6,467 bases of DNA from Legionellaceae bacterium (GCA_947470005.1 CANISA010000092.1:1-6467); one strand, 5' to 3'. Counted from the first letter of the stretch, positions 1 through 6,172 are shown. Notes: generated by a model from the sequence alone, not told the origin. Made by a program: numbers and translations.

Positions 1-803
1 CAATGCAAATAGCCTTTCCAACCGGCACCACCCCAAGTGACGCAGCGAACGTCTACCCGGTGTCAATCAATGGTTATACATTTAACGTCTACAGTAAGTC
101 CTTCCTGGGGTTGGGAGGGGATGATGCTCGCAAGTATGTCAAAGCTAATGGTTACAACAGTAATAATGGAGGGACTGTGTGTTATGCCGGCACTGCGACG
201 CCGAATAACACTAAAGAAACAAGTGGTATTCAACTATACCCAAGCAACCAGGTGACTGGTCCCTATCCATTTCCGAGCAATGTTAACTACTTAGGTACAC
301 CATGGTTAACAGTTTCGGTTGATTCTCTCCTGCTTTCGGAAGCCTCAGCTTATAGCAGTGCTGCTTGTTCTTTATTGTACGACAGCACCGTAAATCAAGT
401 GACCTCTCTAGTGAGGAATAATTATGGCACGTTTAATGAGGGCGAGATGGCGACCATGTCGTCATTCAAAACTGCTTTACAAGCCAGTAATTCGCCATTT
501 GTGGGTATTGATACTTTCTTCTATACAGCAGCTGAGGTGGGCTATTTCCCCCAAACTGGTTTTGTTCCATTAGACTTTCAAACACATCTTCAGACTTATT
601 GCAGTGGGTCCGTGTTACCCATACCTAGAAAGCAAAACGTTTGTCCTAATGGAAACTTTATGAACACCTATTTATTTGGACCTTCGGGATTGTTTACGGC
701 GAGTAATGCAATCTTCGCAGGCGTCCTGGATCCACAAGATCCTGATGATAATACGGTCCTTACCTGGACCAGGGGCTACCTTCTTTTGAACTATGCAAAA
801 TAA
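1..803 (+). CDS. Unrecognised, probably exported protein (5' end outside window)
   Basis: The reading frame is open from the left edge to a TAA at 801-803, giving at least 266 residues. I do not recognise the family. The first in-frame ATG is at base 3, too close to the edge to test for a ribosome binding site. The sequence after it is polar, with no signal peptide, so the real start probably lies upstream. The protein is rich in Asn, Ser, Thr, Gly, Tyr and Pro and poor in Lys and Arg. It has four Cys (about residues 60, 122, 200 and 214, counted from that ATG), an even number compatible with disulfides. This composition suggests a periplasmic, surface or secreted protein, which is inference. 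No transmembrane helix, repeat or catalytic motif stands out. It converges on the dehydrogenase gene at 996-1874, and I see no plus-strand intrinsic terminator after it. The open frame is convincing; the function is unknown. Confidence 0.75.
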   Translation, partial: MQIAFPTGTTPSDAANVYPVSINGYTFNVYSKSFLGLGGDDARKYVKANGYNSNNGGTVCYAGTATPNNTKETSGIQLYPSNQVTGPYPFPSNVNYLGTPWLTVSVDSLLLSEASAYSSAACSLLYDSTVNQVTSLVRNNYGTFNEGEMATMSSFKTALQASNSPFVGIDTFFYTAAEVGYFPQTGFVPLDFQTHLQTYCSGSVLPIPRKQNVCPNGNFMNTYLFGPSGLFTASNAIFAGVLDPQDPDDNTVLTWTRGYLLLNYAK

Positions 804-860
804 ACTCGCAAAACATAGAGAATATATCGTCTTCCCAGCTTAATTGACGTGAGACGAAAT

Positions 861-890
861 AAAAAAGCCAAGACCGTGGCGAGTCTTGGC
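861..890 (-). terminator. Rho-independent terminator of the ankyrin/dehydrogenase unit
   Basis: Perfect 8-bp arms GCCAAGAC (867-874) and GTCTTGGC (883-890) enclose an 8-nt loop. Read on the minus strand, the stem is followed directly by six T (complement of 861-866) and then ATTT. It lies about 105 bp past the dehydrogenase stop codon. On the plus strand no T tract follows the stem, so it should not terminate the left-hand gene. Confidence 0.8.
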
Positions 891-945
891 TACCAGCCAT
901 AACTACACCTGCTTTAGCAGAGTAATATTGTCCTTGTGGTAGCCA
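887..945 (-). repeat. Inverted repeat overlapping the terminator stem
   Basis: TGGCTACCA (887-895) and TGGTAGCCA (937-945) are perfect 9-base inverted arms 41 bases apart. The left arm shares four bases (887-890) with the terminator stem. It also contains half of a smaller hairpin, TGGCT-ACC-AGCCA (887-899). A further self-complementary stretch, CTGCTTTAGCAG (909-920), lies in the loop. In a minus-strand transcript the distal arm is made first and could compete with the terminator hairpin. That regulatory reading is inference; the arms themselves are directly visible. Confidence 0.5.
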
Positions 946-995
946 TCGTAAATTTAAAAATTGCCATGGGAAATGAAGTCATGATAATACCCTGG

Positions 996-1874
996 TCACT
1001 CGGCGTCAGAGCCTAATTCTTTTCGAGAGAGATAGACCAAAAATCGATCAAGTATTGTTGTGCTTAAGAGTCGTTTTAAGAGGATGAATAAATGGGTTGG
1101 AAAGGTGACGGGGTATTTAGCGTTTGGTTTAGCGGACTCGATAGCGAGAATGAGTTTCCTAACCACCACATCCGTTTTTTTTGTAAACATTGAATTTGAT
1201 TTTTGTTTTTGAAAACTACCCAGCATGTGTTGATATTGCATCTGGAAATGGCTGTGCTCCAGGTCAATTTTTTTTAATGAATATGAAATAACGTTTTCTC
1301 TGAATTGGCTCTCAATGGGACCTGGTTCAATGCAAATCACGTGAATACCAGATGGTTGGAGTTCAAGTCGCAGTGTATCGCAGAGCCCTTCAACGGCATA
1401 TTTTGAGGCATTGTAAGCCCCGCGAAAAGGCATGCTAATCAAGCCGAGCACAGAGCTCATATTAATAATCCGCCCGTGACCTTGTTGACGCATGATAGGT
1501 ATTGCCAGGTTGGTCAACTCCATAAGCCCAAATACATTGGTTTCAAATTGACGGCGTAACACATCGCGAGAAATATCTTCCAAGGCACCTGCCTGACCAA
1601 AACCGGCGTTGTTGATCAACACATCCAATCGTCCTTCTGTTTTTGCCAATACATGAGCAAATGCCGTGGTAATGGAATCCGAGCTGTCGACGTCCATCAA
1701 CACCGCGTCACATCCAAGAGCAATTAGCTTATCCACATCATCTTCTTTGCGACAAGAAGCAATGACTTGATGGCCACGTGCGGACAAGGCAAATGCCGCA
1801 TCAAAACCAATGCCGCTGGAACAGCCGGTGATGAAGACAACACGCTTATCAAAAGGTAACTTGCATTTATTCAA
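996..1874 (-). CDS. Short-chain dehydrogenase/reductase, YbbO-like
   Basis: Predicted NAD(P)H-dependent cytosolic oxidoreductase of the classical SDR family, 292 residues from a TTG start. Numbered from that start, it shows the Rossmann motif TGCSSGIG (16-23), NNAG (88-91), the structural Asn113, catalytic Ser141, and the YNASK motif with Tyr154 and Lys158, followed by EPGPI. The run from TGCSSGIG through the CRKEDDV segment and the C-terminal KYPVTFPTH/LLKRLL segment resemble, from memory, E. coli YbbO, an NADP-dependent aldehyde reductase; the substrate here is not known. An ATG at 1937 would add 21 non-homologous residues and overlap the upstream ankyrin gene by 50 bp. The TTG instead follows AAAGGG at 6-nt spacing and lies 13 bp after the ankyrin stop, so I prefer it. 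The coding strand has two A8 runs in the last third. Probably cotranscribed with the ankyrin gene. Confidence 0.9.
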   Translation of the reverse strand: MNKCKLPFDKRVVFITGCSSGIGFDAAFALSARGHQVIASCRKEDDVDKLIALGCDAVLMDVDSSDSITTAFAHVLAKTEGRLDVLINNAGFGQAGALEDISRDVLRRQFETNVFGLMELTNLAIPIMRQQGHGRIINMSSVLGLISMPFRGAYNASKYAVEGLCDTLRLELQPSGIHVICIEPGPIESQFRENVISYSLKKIDLEHSHFQMQYQHMLGSFQKQKSNSMFTKKTDVVVRKLILAIESAKPNAKYPVTFPTHLFILLKRLLSTTILDRFLVYLSRKELGSDAE

Positions 1875-1880
1875 AGTGGT

Positions 1881-1886
1881 CCCTTT
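1881..1886 (-). promoter_or_regulatory. Ribosome binding site deciding the dehydrogenase start
   Basis: The minus strand reads AAAGGG, six bases before TTG at 1874-1872. No comparably good site precedes the alternative ATG at 1937; the nearest purine run there is a weak AAGAAATG. This site supports the TTG start and places initiation just after the TAG stop of the ankyrin gene (1890-1888). Confidence 0.6.
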
Positions 1887-1887
1887 G

Positions 1888-2895
1888 CTATGATATTGTA
1901 CGGCGCATTTCATCACCTGATGAACGCTCAACATCATAGATCGTATTCATTTCTTTTACGATCGCCAAATTGATGACACTGTTTTCTGGTCGGATTATCC
2001 TTGTAGCAAGATCGAGGACGCGTGCATAGCTGTCTATTGTTGATAAATAATTAAGTTGTTCCTGCGTGCACTGTTGGTAATATGCGATAAACCCAGTTAA
2101 TTCAAAGGCTATAATTAATTTTTTTGCGTGGACAACGTCAGGTTTATCAGATGGTTGCGGATATCCTTCTAAGAAGGGGTATTGCGTGAATAGTGTTGAA
2201 ATGCCTTTTAAATACGACTGTACTTCAAATCGATTGAGTTCTGATAGAGGAAAACTACCCGCTTGAACAAACCCATCTTTAGACGCTGCGAGCAAATCAA
2301 TAAACTGAGTCGCTTGTTCATTTTCATGAGCAACCAACAGTTCACCGAGGTACGGTGTCATGATGGCATCTTCACGAAAAAGAGTAAGCAATTGATAATT
2401 TTTACTTGATGGTGGGGATAGTGAGGTAACCCCGAACGTATCACTGCCCATTTGGCCCGCACCCTCGAGGAGAGGGTGCTCAAAAAATTCTGTTGGTTTG
2501 AGTATGTTGATACCTTTTTGAATAGAACGGATAAACGATCGTTCTGGTATAGGTTTAGCGTATGAAGTGAGGTACCTCTCAAAGAGCACGTCGGTGTGCG
2601 CTTGTACTATTAAGTCTTGTACATGAGGCATGGTTGCGCGTTGATACGGTGTTTTACCTTCTTTATCAACAGGGTTCGTTTCATGATGACGGGATAGGAG
2701 TAATTGACAGAGTTCCATATTTCCCGTTTGTGCGGCAAGATGTAGTAAAGTTGCCTTTGATGTTGTCGTTTTAGCATGAATAAGTTCAGGCTGTTGATCG
2801 AGCCATACGCCAACATCACTTACACGACCCGTTTGTGCCGCTTGTAAAATTGCAAGACGATTATCAGGAAATAATTCGTGTTTGGTTTGTGCCAT
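1888..2895 (-). CDS. Ankyrin-repeat protein with unrecognised C-terminal region
   Basis: A 335-residue protein. Residues 13-87 hold about two and a half ankyrin repeats: a degenerate first one (RLAILQAAQTGRVSDV), a canonical second one from about 47 (TLLHLAAQTGNMELCQLLL), and a partial third one beginning GKTPYQRA at 80. Ankyrin repeats mediate protein-protein binding. Residues about 100-335 match nothing I know. They are mostly predicted-helix-like, without an obvious membrane segment or catalytic motif. There is no N-terminal signal peptide, so the protein is either cytosolic or exported by a C-terminal-signal system. In Legionella and Coxiella many ankyrin proteins are Dot/Icm effectors. 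The C-terminus here has several Glu/Asp but no decisive signal, so effector status is only a possibility. The ATG at 2895 follows GGGG at 7-nt spacing. The dehydrogenase follows 13 bp downstream. Confidence 0.85.
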   Translation of the reverse strand: MAQTKHELFPDNRLAILQAAQTGRVSDVGVWLDQQPELIHAKTTTSKATLLHLAAQTGNMELCQLLLSRHHETNPVDKEGKTPYQRATMPHVQDLIVQAHTDVLFERYLTSYAKPIPERSFIRSIQKGINILKPTEFFEHPLLEGAGQMGSDTFGVTSLSPPSSKNYQLLTLFREDAIMTPYLGELLVAHENEQATQFIDLLAASKDGFVQAGSFPLSELNRFEVQSYLKGISTLFTQYPFLEGYPQPSDKPDVVHAKKLIIAFELTGFIAYYQQCTQEQLNYLSTIDSYARVLDLATRIIRPENSVINLAIVKEMNTIYDVERSSGDEMRRTIS

Positions 2896-2930
2896 AATGA
2901 TGCCCCAATGGGTAATAATTGATTGAATTT

Positions 2931-2936
2931 ATCATA
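2931..2936 (-). promoter_or_regulatory. Possible -10 box for the ankyrin/dehydrogenase unit
   Basis: The minus strand reads TATGAT (one mismatch to TATAAT) inside AT-rich DNA, 35 bases before the ankyrin ATG. That would give a leader of about 30 nt. No convincing -35 hexamer lies 16-18 bases upstream (ACTTAA at 17). I see no strong terminator between the glycosyltransferase stop (2995) and this point, so read-through from the upstream operon is also possible. Confidence 0.35.
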
Positions 2937-2994
2937 TAAAGATTAACATTTTATTAAGTTATTTGTATGCACCGAGGGGGCGTCTAAACGATCA

Positions 2995-3780
2995 TCAGCT
3001 GGGTCTAAGCCTGGAGCCAACAAAGGTCATTATTCCCCTGAACCGATCGCGTACGAACCGAAAACGCAAGGTAAATAGCACGCGAAGTGCATCCGCAATG
3101 CTGTTGGTGGGCAGTTTACTTTCGCCTTTTTCTCGATCGATGAACTCGATAGGGTATTCACAAATGCGCGCATTATGTTGGTGCAGGGACCATAAAAGCT
3201 CGAGTTTATACGCGTATTGATTTGATAGAAAGCACTCAGGCAATGCATTTGTTAACGCAAGATGGCGTGTTGCTCTAAAGCCACTCGTAAAATCTCTATA
3301 GGTTGAGGTGAGGATGAAGCGAGCAATGTAATTGCCTAGGACCGATAAGCATTTACGGTGCCACGCCCAATTGTTGGGGATGCATCCACCCTTGATGTAG
3401 CGGCTACCGACGACGACATCGTGTGTTTTTATTGCTGCAAGCATCGGCGCTAAGTATTTGGGTTGATGTGAAAGGTCCGCATCAAATTCGAAGATAATGT
3501 CGGCGGACAAATCAGTGAGCGCAAAGCGCATGGCTTGTAGATAAGCGGAACCTAATCCTGATTTTTGTTGTTCTATTTTTAAATGTAGCCGAGGATATGT
3601 CAATTGCAGTGCTGAAACGATTGATTGCGTGTTGTCAGTTGAACCGCTATCAAAGACCAAGACGTGAACGTCCATGTTAGGAATAGACGCAGTGGCCTCG
3701 AACACTTGAGTCAACGTTTCTTGGATGACAAGGGATTCATGGTAAGTCGGAATAATGATAACAACTTTTTCAATGTTCAT
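2995..3780 (-). CDS. Family 2 glycosyltransferase, DPM1-like (polyprenyl-phosphate sugar synthase)
   Basis: A 261-residue GT-A fold enzyme resembling dolichol-phosphate mannosyltransferases. Such enzymes move a sugar from a nucleotide-sugar donor to a polyprenyl phosphate at the inner face of the membrane; in a bacterium the acceptor would be undecaprenyl phosphate. Visible motifs are the N-terminal strand VVIIIPTYHE (6-15), FDSGSTDNT (43-51), SGLGSAY (74-80), the metal-binding DAD at 100-102 followed by LSHQP, VGSRYIKGG (124-132), YRDFTSGFRA (161-170) and FIDREKGESKL (213-223). The length fits a single catalytic domain without the C-terminal membrane helices of GtrB or ArnC types. The donor sugar cannot be told from sequence. 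The ATG shares a 4-base ATGA overlap with the yggS stop and has GGGGAGAG nine bases upstream inside yggS, so translation is probably coupled. No flippase or acceptor glycosyltransferase gene is in the window. Confidence 0.9.
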   Translation of the reverse strand: MNIEKVVIIIPTYHESLVIQETLTQVFEATASIPNMDVHVLVFDSGSTDNTQSIVSALQLTYPRLHLKIEQQKSGLGSAYLQAMRFALTDLSADIIFEFDADLSHQPKYLAPMLAAIKTHDVVVGSRYIKGGCIPNNWAWHRKCLSVLGNYIARFILTSTYRDFTSGFRATRHLALTNALPECFLSNQYAYKLELLWSLHQHNARICEYPIEFIDREKGESKLPTNSIADALRVLFTLRFRFVRDRFRGIMTFVGSRLRPS

Positions 3781-4475
3781 CGTATGGGTCTCTCCCCAAA
3801 GAGTCCACGTCCAATGCGTAACATGGTGCTGCCTGCACGAATCGCCTCGTCTAAATCATCACTCATGCCCATAGACAAGGTATCTAAATGGGTACCCAAC
3901 GCTTGATTGAGTTCTGCCAGCAACTGCGCCAAGCGCAGGAAGGTCGCATAACGGGCGGTCGCCGTGGATTCTGGTCTGGGGATAATCATGAGTCCGCGTA
4001 AGCGAAGTCGTGGCAAGGCTATAATGGCGCGGGCAACGTCTAATACCTCATCGCGTTGAAGACCGGATTTGGTTGGTTCGTCGTCGAGGTTGACTTGAAT
4101 GCAAACCTGAAGTGGGGGTGCTGAGAGGAGGCGTGCTTTATTTAAGCGCTCAGCCACGTCCACACGACATAACCCATGGACCCAACTAAAATGCCTGGCA
4201 ATCCCACTGGTTTTATTACGTTGAATCGGGCCAATAAAGTGCCAACACAGCGGGTAGGAGGCCAAGGCATTTATTTTGCACAAAGCTTCTTGGTAATAAT
4301 TTTCGCCGAAATCACAGAGTCCCGCGTGGACTGCCTCGAGAATCTCCTCCTGCGATCGCCCCTTACTGACAGCCAGTAATTGAACAGTACCCGGTGCCCT
4401 AAGGCCCGAGGCTTCGAGGTGCCGGATGGTCTGTTGTAGGTCGTGTACGCGTAAGGCGATGGGTGTTGGTTGCAT
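3777..4475 (-). CDS. yggS: PLP homeostasis protein YggS/PLPBP family
   Basis: Cytosolic pyridoxal 5'-phosphate-binding protein of 232 residues with an alanine-racemase-like TIM barrel. It is thought to buffer PLP and influence amino-acid and keto-acid pools rather than catalyse a reaction. Family hallmarks are LLAVSKGRS with the PLP-binding Lys38, DFGENYYQEA (55-64), WHFIGPIQRNK (78-88), SMGMSDDLDEAI (201-212), and the phosphate-binding GSTMLRIGRGLFGER near the C-terminus. The length matches the family (about 230 residues). The ATG directly follows the TAA of rph with no intervening base and has no good ribosome binding site, so translation probably depends on rph termination. Its own stop overlaps the glycosyltransferase start. 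In many bacteria yggS sits beside proC or pilT, so this placement is less usual. Confidence 0.95.
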   Translation of the reverse strand: MQPTPIALRVHDLQQTIRHLEASGLRAPGTVQLLAVSKGRSQEEILEAVHAGLCDFGENYYQEALCKINALASYPLCWHFIGPIQRNKTSGIARHFSWVHGLCRVDVAERLNKARLLSAPPLQVCIQVNLDDEPTKSGLQRDEVLDVARAIIALPRLRLRGLMIIPRPESTATARYATFLRLAQLLAELNQALGTHLDTLSMGMSDDLDEAIRAGSTMLRIGRGLFGERPIR

Positions 4476-5186
4476 TTATCGTGTGTTTTTCTGGAGCTCG
4501 AGGAGCTGGTTTATTCCACCTTCTGCTAGCATCAGCATGGTGTTGAGTTGTTCTCGATCAAAACTGCCATCTTCCGCGGTGCCTTGCACTTCAATGAAGC
4601 GACCTTGCTCATTCATGACAACGTTCATGTCGGTGTCTGCGAGGACATCTTCTGCGTAATCCAGATCAAGGACCGGTTGACCACGATAAATGCCGACAGA
4701 AACAGCTGCGATATAATTAAACGTAGGTTGTTTCTTTAGCTTGTCATGGGTACGCATCCACTCAACCGCGTCGCGCATGGCCACACAAGCACCTGTGATG
4801 GCGGCTGTTCGGGTGCCACCATCGGCTTGAAGTACGTCACAATCGAGCGTGATGGTGTTGTCGCCCAGTGTTTTTAAGTCGACGCAGGTGCGAAGTGAAC
4901 GCCCAATTAAACGTTGGATCTCGAGGGTTCGCCCGCCCTGCTTGCCGCGGCTTGCTTCGCGGTCGTTTCTACTGTGTGTGGCTCTCGGCAGCATGCCGTA
5001 TTCAGCAGTAACCCACCCTTGATTTTTGCCTTTCAGAAAGCGAGGCACGCCATCCATCACCGATGCGGTGCAAAGTACGCGTGTTTGACCAAACTCAACG
5101 AGCACCGATCCCTCCGCATGTTGGGTATAATTACGCGTGATCTTGATTTCTCGAAGCTGATTTGGTTCACGGTGGCTGGGTCGCAT
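4476..5186 (-). CDS. rph: Ribonuclease PH
   Basis: Phosphate-dependent 3'-to-5' exoribonuclease that trims tRNA precursors and other stable RNAs, working as a hexameric ring in the cytosol. The 236-residue length is normal for the family. Hallmarks in order are the start MRPSHREPNQLR, HAEGSVLVEFG (23-33), GWVTAEYGMLPRATHSRND (57-75), GGRTLEIQRLIGRSLR (84-99), DCDVLQADGG (115-124), the phosphate-binding GGTRTAAITG with Arg126 (123-132), the acidic metal site LDYAEDVLADTDMN with Asp180 and Asp186, and EVQGTAED. All expected catalytic residues are present, unlike the truncated rph of E. coli K-12. TAGGA lies seven to eight bases before the ATG. It is first in a unit with yggS and the glycosyltransferase and is divergent from gmk. 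Confidence 0.98.
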   Translation of the reverse strand: MRPSHREPNQLREIKITRNYTQHAEGSVLVEFGQTRVLCTASVMDGVPRFLKGKNQGWVTAEYGMLPRATHSRNDREASRGKQGGRTLEIQRLIGRSLRTCVDLKTLGDNTITLDCDVLQADGGTRTAAITGACVAMRDAVEWMRTHDKLKKQPTFNYIAAVSVGIYRGQPVLDLDYAEDVLADTDMNVVMNEQGRFIEVQGTAEDGSFDREQLNTMLMLAEGGINQLLELQKNTR

Positions 5187-5216
5187 GGTAAAATCCTAAG
5201 AATGGCCAAAGCGGGC

Positions 5217-5222
5217 ATTATA
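5217..5222 (-). promoter_or_regulatory. rph -10 box with GC-rich discriminator
   Basis: The minus strand reads a perfect TATAAT, followed at once by GCCCGC, 31 bases before the rph ATG. No good -35 hexamer is present at 16-18 bp spacing (ATGCAT at 17). A GC-rich discriminator next to the -10 is characteristic of promoters repressed by ppGpp/DksA, so stringent control of rph is a reasonable inference. Two 8-bp palindromes, AAACGTTT (5222-5229) and GATGCATC (5239-5246), lie in the spacer and upstream region and could be operator sites, though such short palindromes are often chance. Confidence 0.5.
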
Positions 5223-5224
5223 AA
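5219..5224 (+). promoter_or_regulatory. Possible -10 box for gmk-rpoZ-spoT
   Basis: TATAAA on the plus strand overlaps the rph TATAAT on the other strand, so the two divergent promoters may share one AT core. It is 48 bases before the gmk ATG. No recognisable -35 is seen upstream. Another weak candidate is GATAAA at 5253-5258, which would leave only a very short leader. Confidence 0.25.
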
Positions 5225-5272
5225 CGTTTCGTTCTGTGGATGCATCTTGAATGATAAAAGATTGGGTGAAGT

Positions 5273-5902
5273 ATGACTAAACAATTGATTGGGAGCTTGT
5301 TCATTGTGGCAGCTCCGTCGGGCGGTGGGAAAACGAGCCTTGTTAACCACTTGATCAGTGAATTAACAGATATTGTTGTTTCCACCTCTCACACGACAAG
5401 GGATCAACGTCCAGGGGAAACAGATGGCTCACATTATTTTTTCACGGATGAAGCGACATTTATTGACATGATCAATACAGACCAATTTATTGAATACGCG
5501 CGAGTGTTTGATCATTATTATGGTACGTCGCACGCAGAAATCAATGCGCGCTTGAATCAAGGGATTGATGTTGTGTTGGATATTGATTGGCAAGGGGCGG
5601 CTCAGATTAAACGATTTTTCCCAGATGCTGCGTCCGTGTTTATTCTTCCTCCGTCGTTGGAGGTATTGAAAAAGCGCTTGACGGATAGGCAGCGTGATAA
5701 TCACGGGGTCATCCGCGATCGCATGCAGCGCGCGCGTGAAGAGCTGAGTCATTATGATGAGTTTGATTACTTGATTGTTAATGATGACTTTGAAAAAGCC
5801 GCCGCGGAGTTAGCCGCGATTGTGACTGCGAATCGATTACGCCTGTCTCGACAAGCCTGTCGGCAACGAAAATTGCTTTCTTTCTTGCTCACATCGCAGT
5901 AA
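5273..5902 (+). CDS. gmk: Guanylate kinase
   Basis: Essential cytosolic enzyme phosphorylating GMP to GDP with ATP. The 209-residue length is close to E. coli Gmk (207). The P-loop is APSGGGKTSL (14-23) with Lys20; Thr replaces the more common Ser after the Lys. The GMP-binding lid carries TTRDQRPGETDGSHYFF (41-57). Further conserved points are FIEYARVFDHYYGTS (72-86), with Glu74 and Tyr83, the VVLDIDWQGA strand (100-109), the KKRLTDRQRD lid region, and the C-terminal DYLIVNDDFEKA. The start follows GGGTGA, an extended Shine-Dalgarno type site, three bases before the ATG. It heads a unit with rpoZ (34 bp downstream) and spoT, the standard gammaproteobacterial order. The yicC gene often found upstream is absent; rph is the direct divergent neighbour. 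Confidence 0.98.
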   Translation: MTKQLIGSLFIVAAPSGGGKTSLVNHLISELTDIVVSTSHTTRDQRPGETDGSHYFFTDEATFIDMINTDQFIEYARVFDHYYGTSHAEINARLNQGIDVVLDIDWQGAAQIKRFFPDAASVFILPPSLEVLKKRLTDRQRDNHGVIRDRMQRAREELSHYDEFDYLIVNDDFEKAAAELAAIVTANRLRLSRQACRQRKLLSFLLTSQ

Positions 5903-5926
5903 AATAGAATATTTTGCGAAAAGCTT

Positions 5927-5931
5927 GGGGG
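5927..5931 (+). promoter_or_regulatory. Ribosome binding site deciding the rpoZ start
   Basis: GGGGG five bases before the ATG at 5937 supports that start over an in-frame TTG at 5925, which would overlap this site and add four residues not found in omega proteins. Confidence 0.6.
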
Positions 5932-5936
5932 CTGAT

Positions 5937-6140
5937 ATGGCACGCGTAACGGTTGAAGATTGTTTAGATTACGTTGAAAATCGATTTGAATTGGTCATGG
6001 TCGCGTCAAAACGTGCACGCGAAATTGCTATTCGCGGGGCGCAACCGATGGTTGAATGGGACAATGACAAGCCGACAGTTGTTGCTTTACGCGAAATTGC
6101 AGGTGGATTTGTCGGGCCGGAAATTCTTGATAAAGACTAG
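5937..6140 (+). CDS. rpoZ: RNA polymerase omega subunit
   Basis: Small subunit that helps assemble RNA polymerase by clamping beta' and, in proteobacteria, forms part of ppGpp binding site 1. The 67-residue protein starts MARVTVEDCLDYVENRFE, matching the N-terminus of E. coli omega that carries the ppGpp-contacting residues. It continues with LVMVASKRAREI (about 19-30), NDKPTVVALREI (43-54) and ends PEILDKD. It lacks the alanine/glutamate-rich C-terminal tail of the 91-residue E. coli protein, but the conserved core is complete, so I regard it as a naturally short form. It lies between gmk and spoT, with 44 bp to the spoT start. Confidence 0.97.
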   Translation: MARVTVEDCLDYVENRFELVMVASKRAREIAIRGAQPMVEWDNDKPTVVALREIAGGFVGPEILDKD

Positions 6141-6172
6141 TTCAACGCTATCTACCAACCTGCAGGAGCACT

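Noticed and set aside
827..857. TCGTCT/AGACGA inverted repeat after the left-hand gene, considered as a plus-strand terminator
   Set aside because: Only six base pairs with a 19-base loop, followed by A-rich rather than T-rich sequence, so not an intrinsic terminator for the plus strand.
2981..2990. Small CGT/ACG hairpin between glycosyltransferase and ankyrin gene as a terminator
   Set aside because: Only three base pairs and no following T tract on the minus strand.
4914..5276. 120-residue plus-strand open frame spanning the rph 5' region and the intergenic gap
   Set aside because: It lies antisense to well-conserved rph codons, has no family-like features and crosses the divergent promoter; it is a shadow frame.
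5057..5350. 97-residue minus-strand open frame across the rph/gmk promoter region
   Set aside because: It overlaps conserved parts of both rph and gmk in the wrong frame and shows no protein-like motifs.
5429..5752. 107-residue minus-strand open frame inside gmk
   Set aside because: Entirely antisense to conserved guanylate kinase coding sequence.
5905..5910. TAGAAT as an rpoZ promoter -10 in the gmk-rpoZ gap
   Set aside because: No matching -35 at 16-18 bp and the gap is only 34 bp; cotranscription with gmk is simpler.
5925..5936. Upstream TTG start for rpoZ
   Set aside because: It overlaps the GGGGG ribosome binding site and adds residues absent from omega; the ATG at 5937 gives the conserved MARVTV start.
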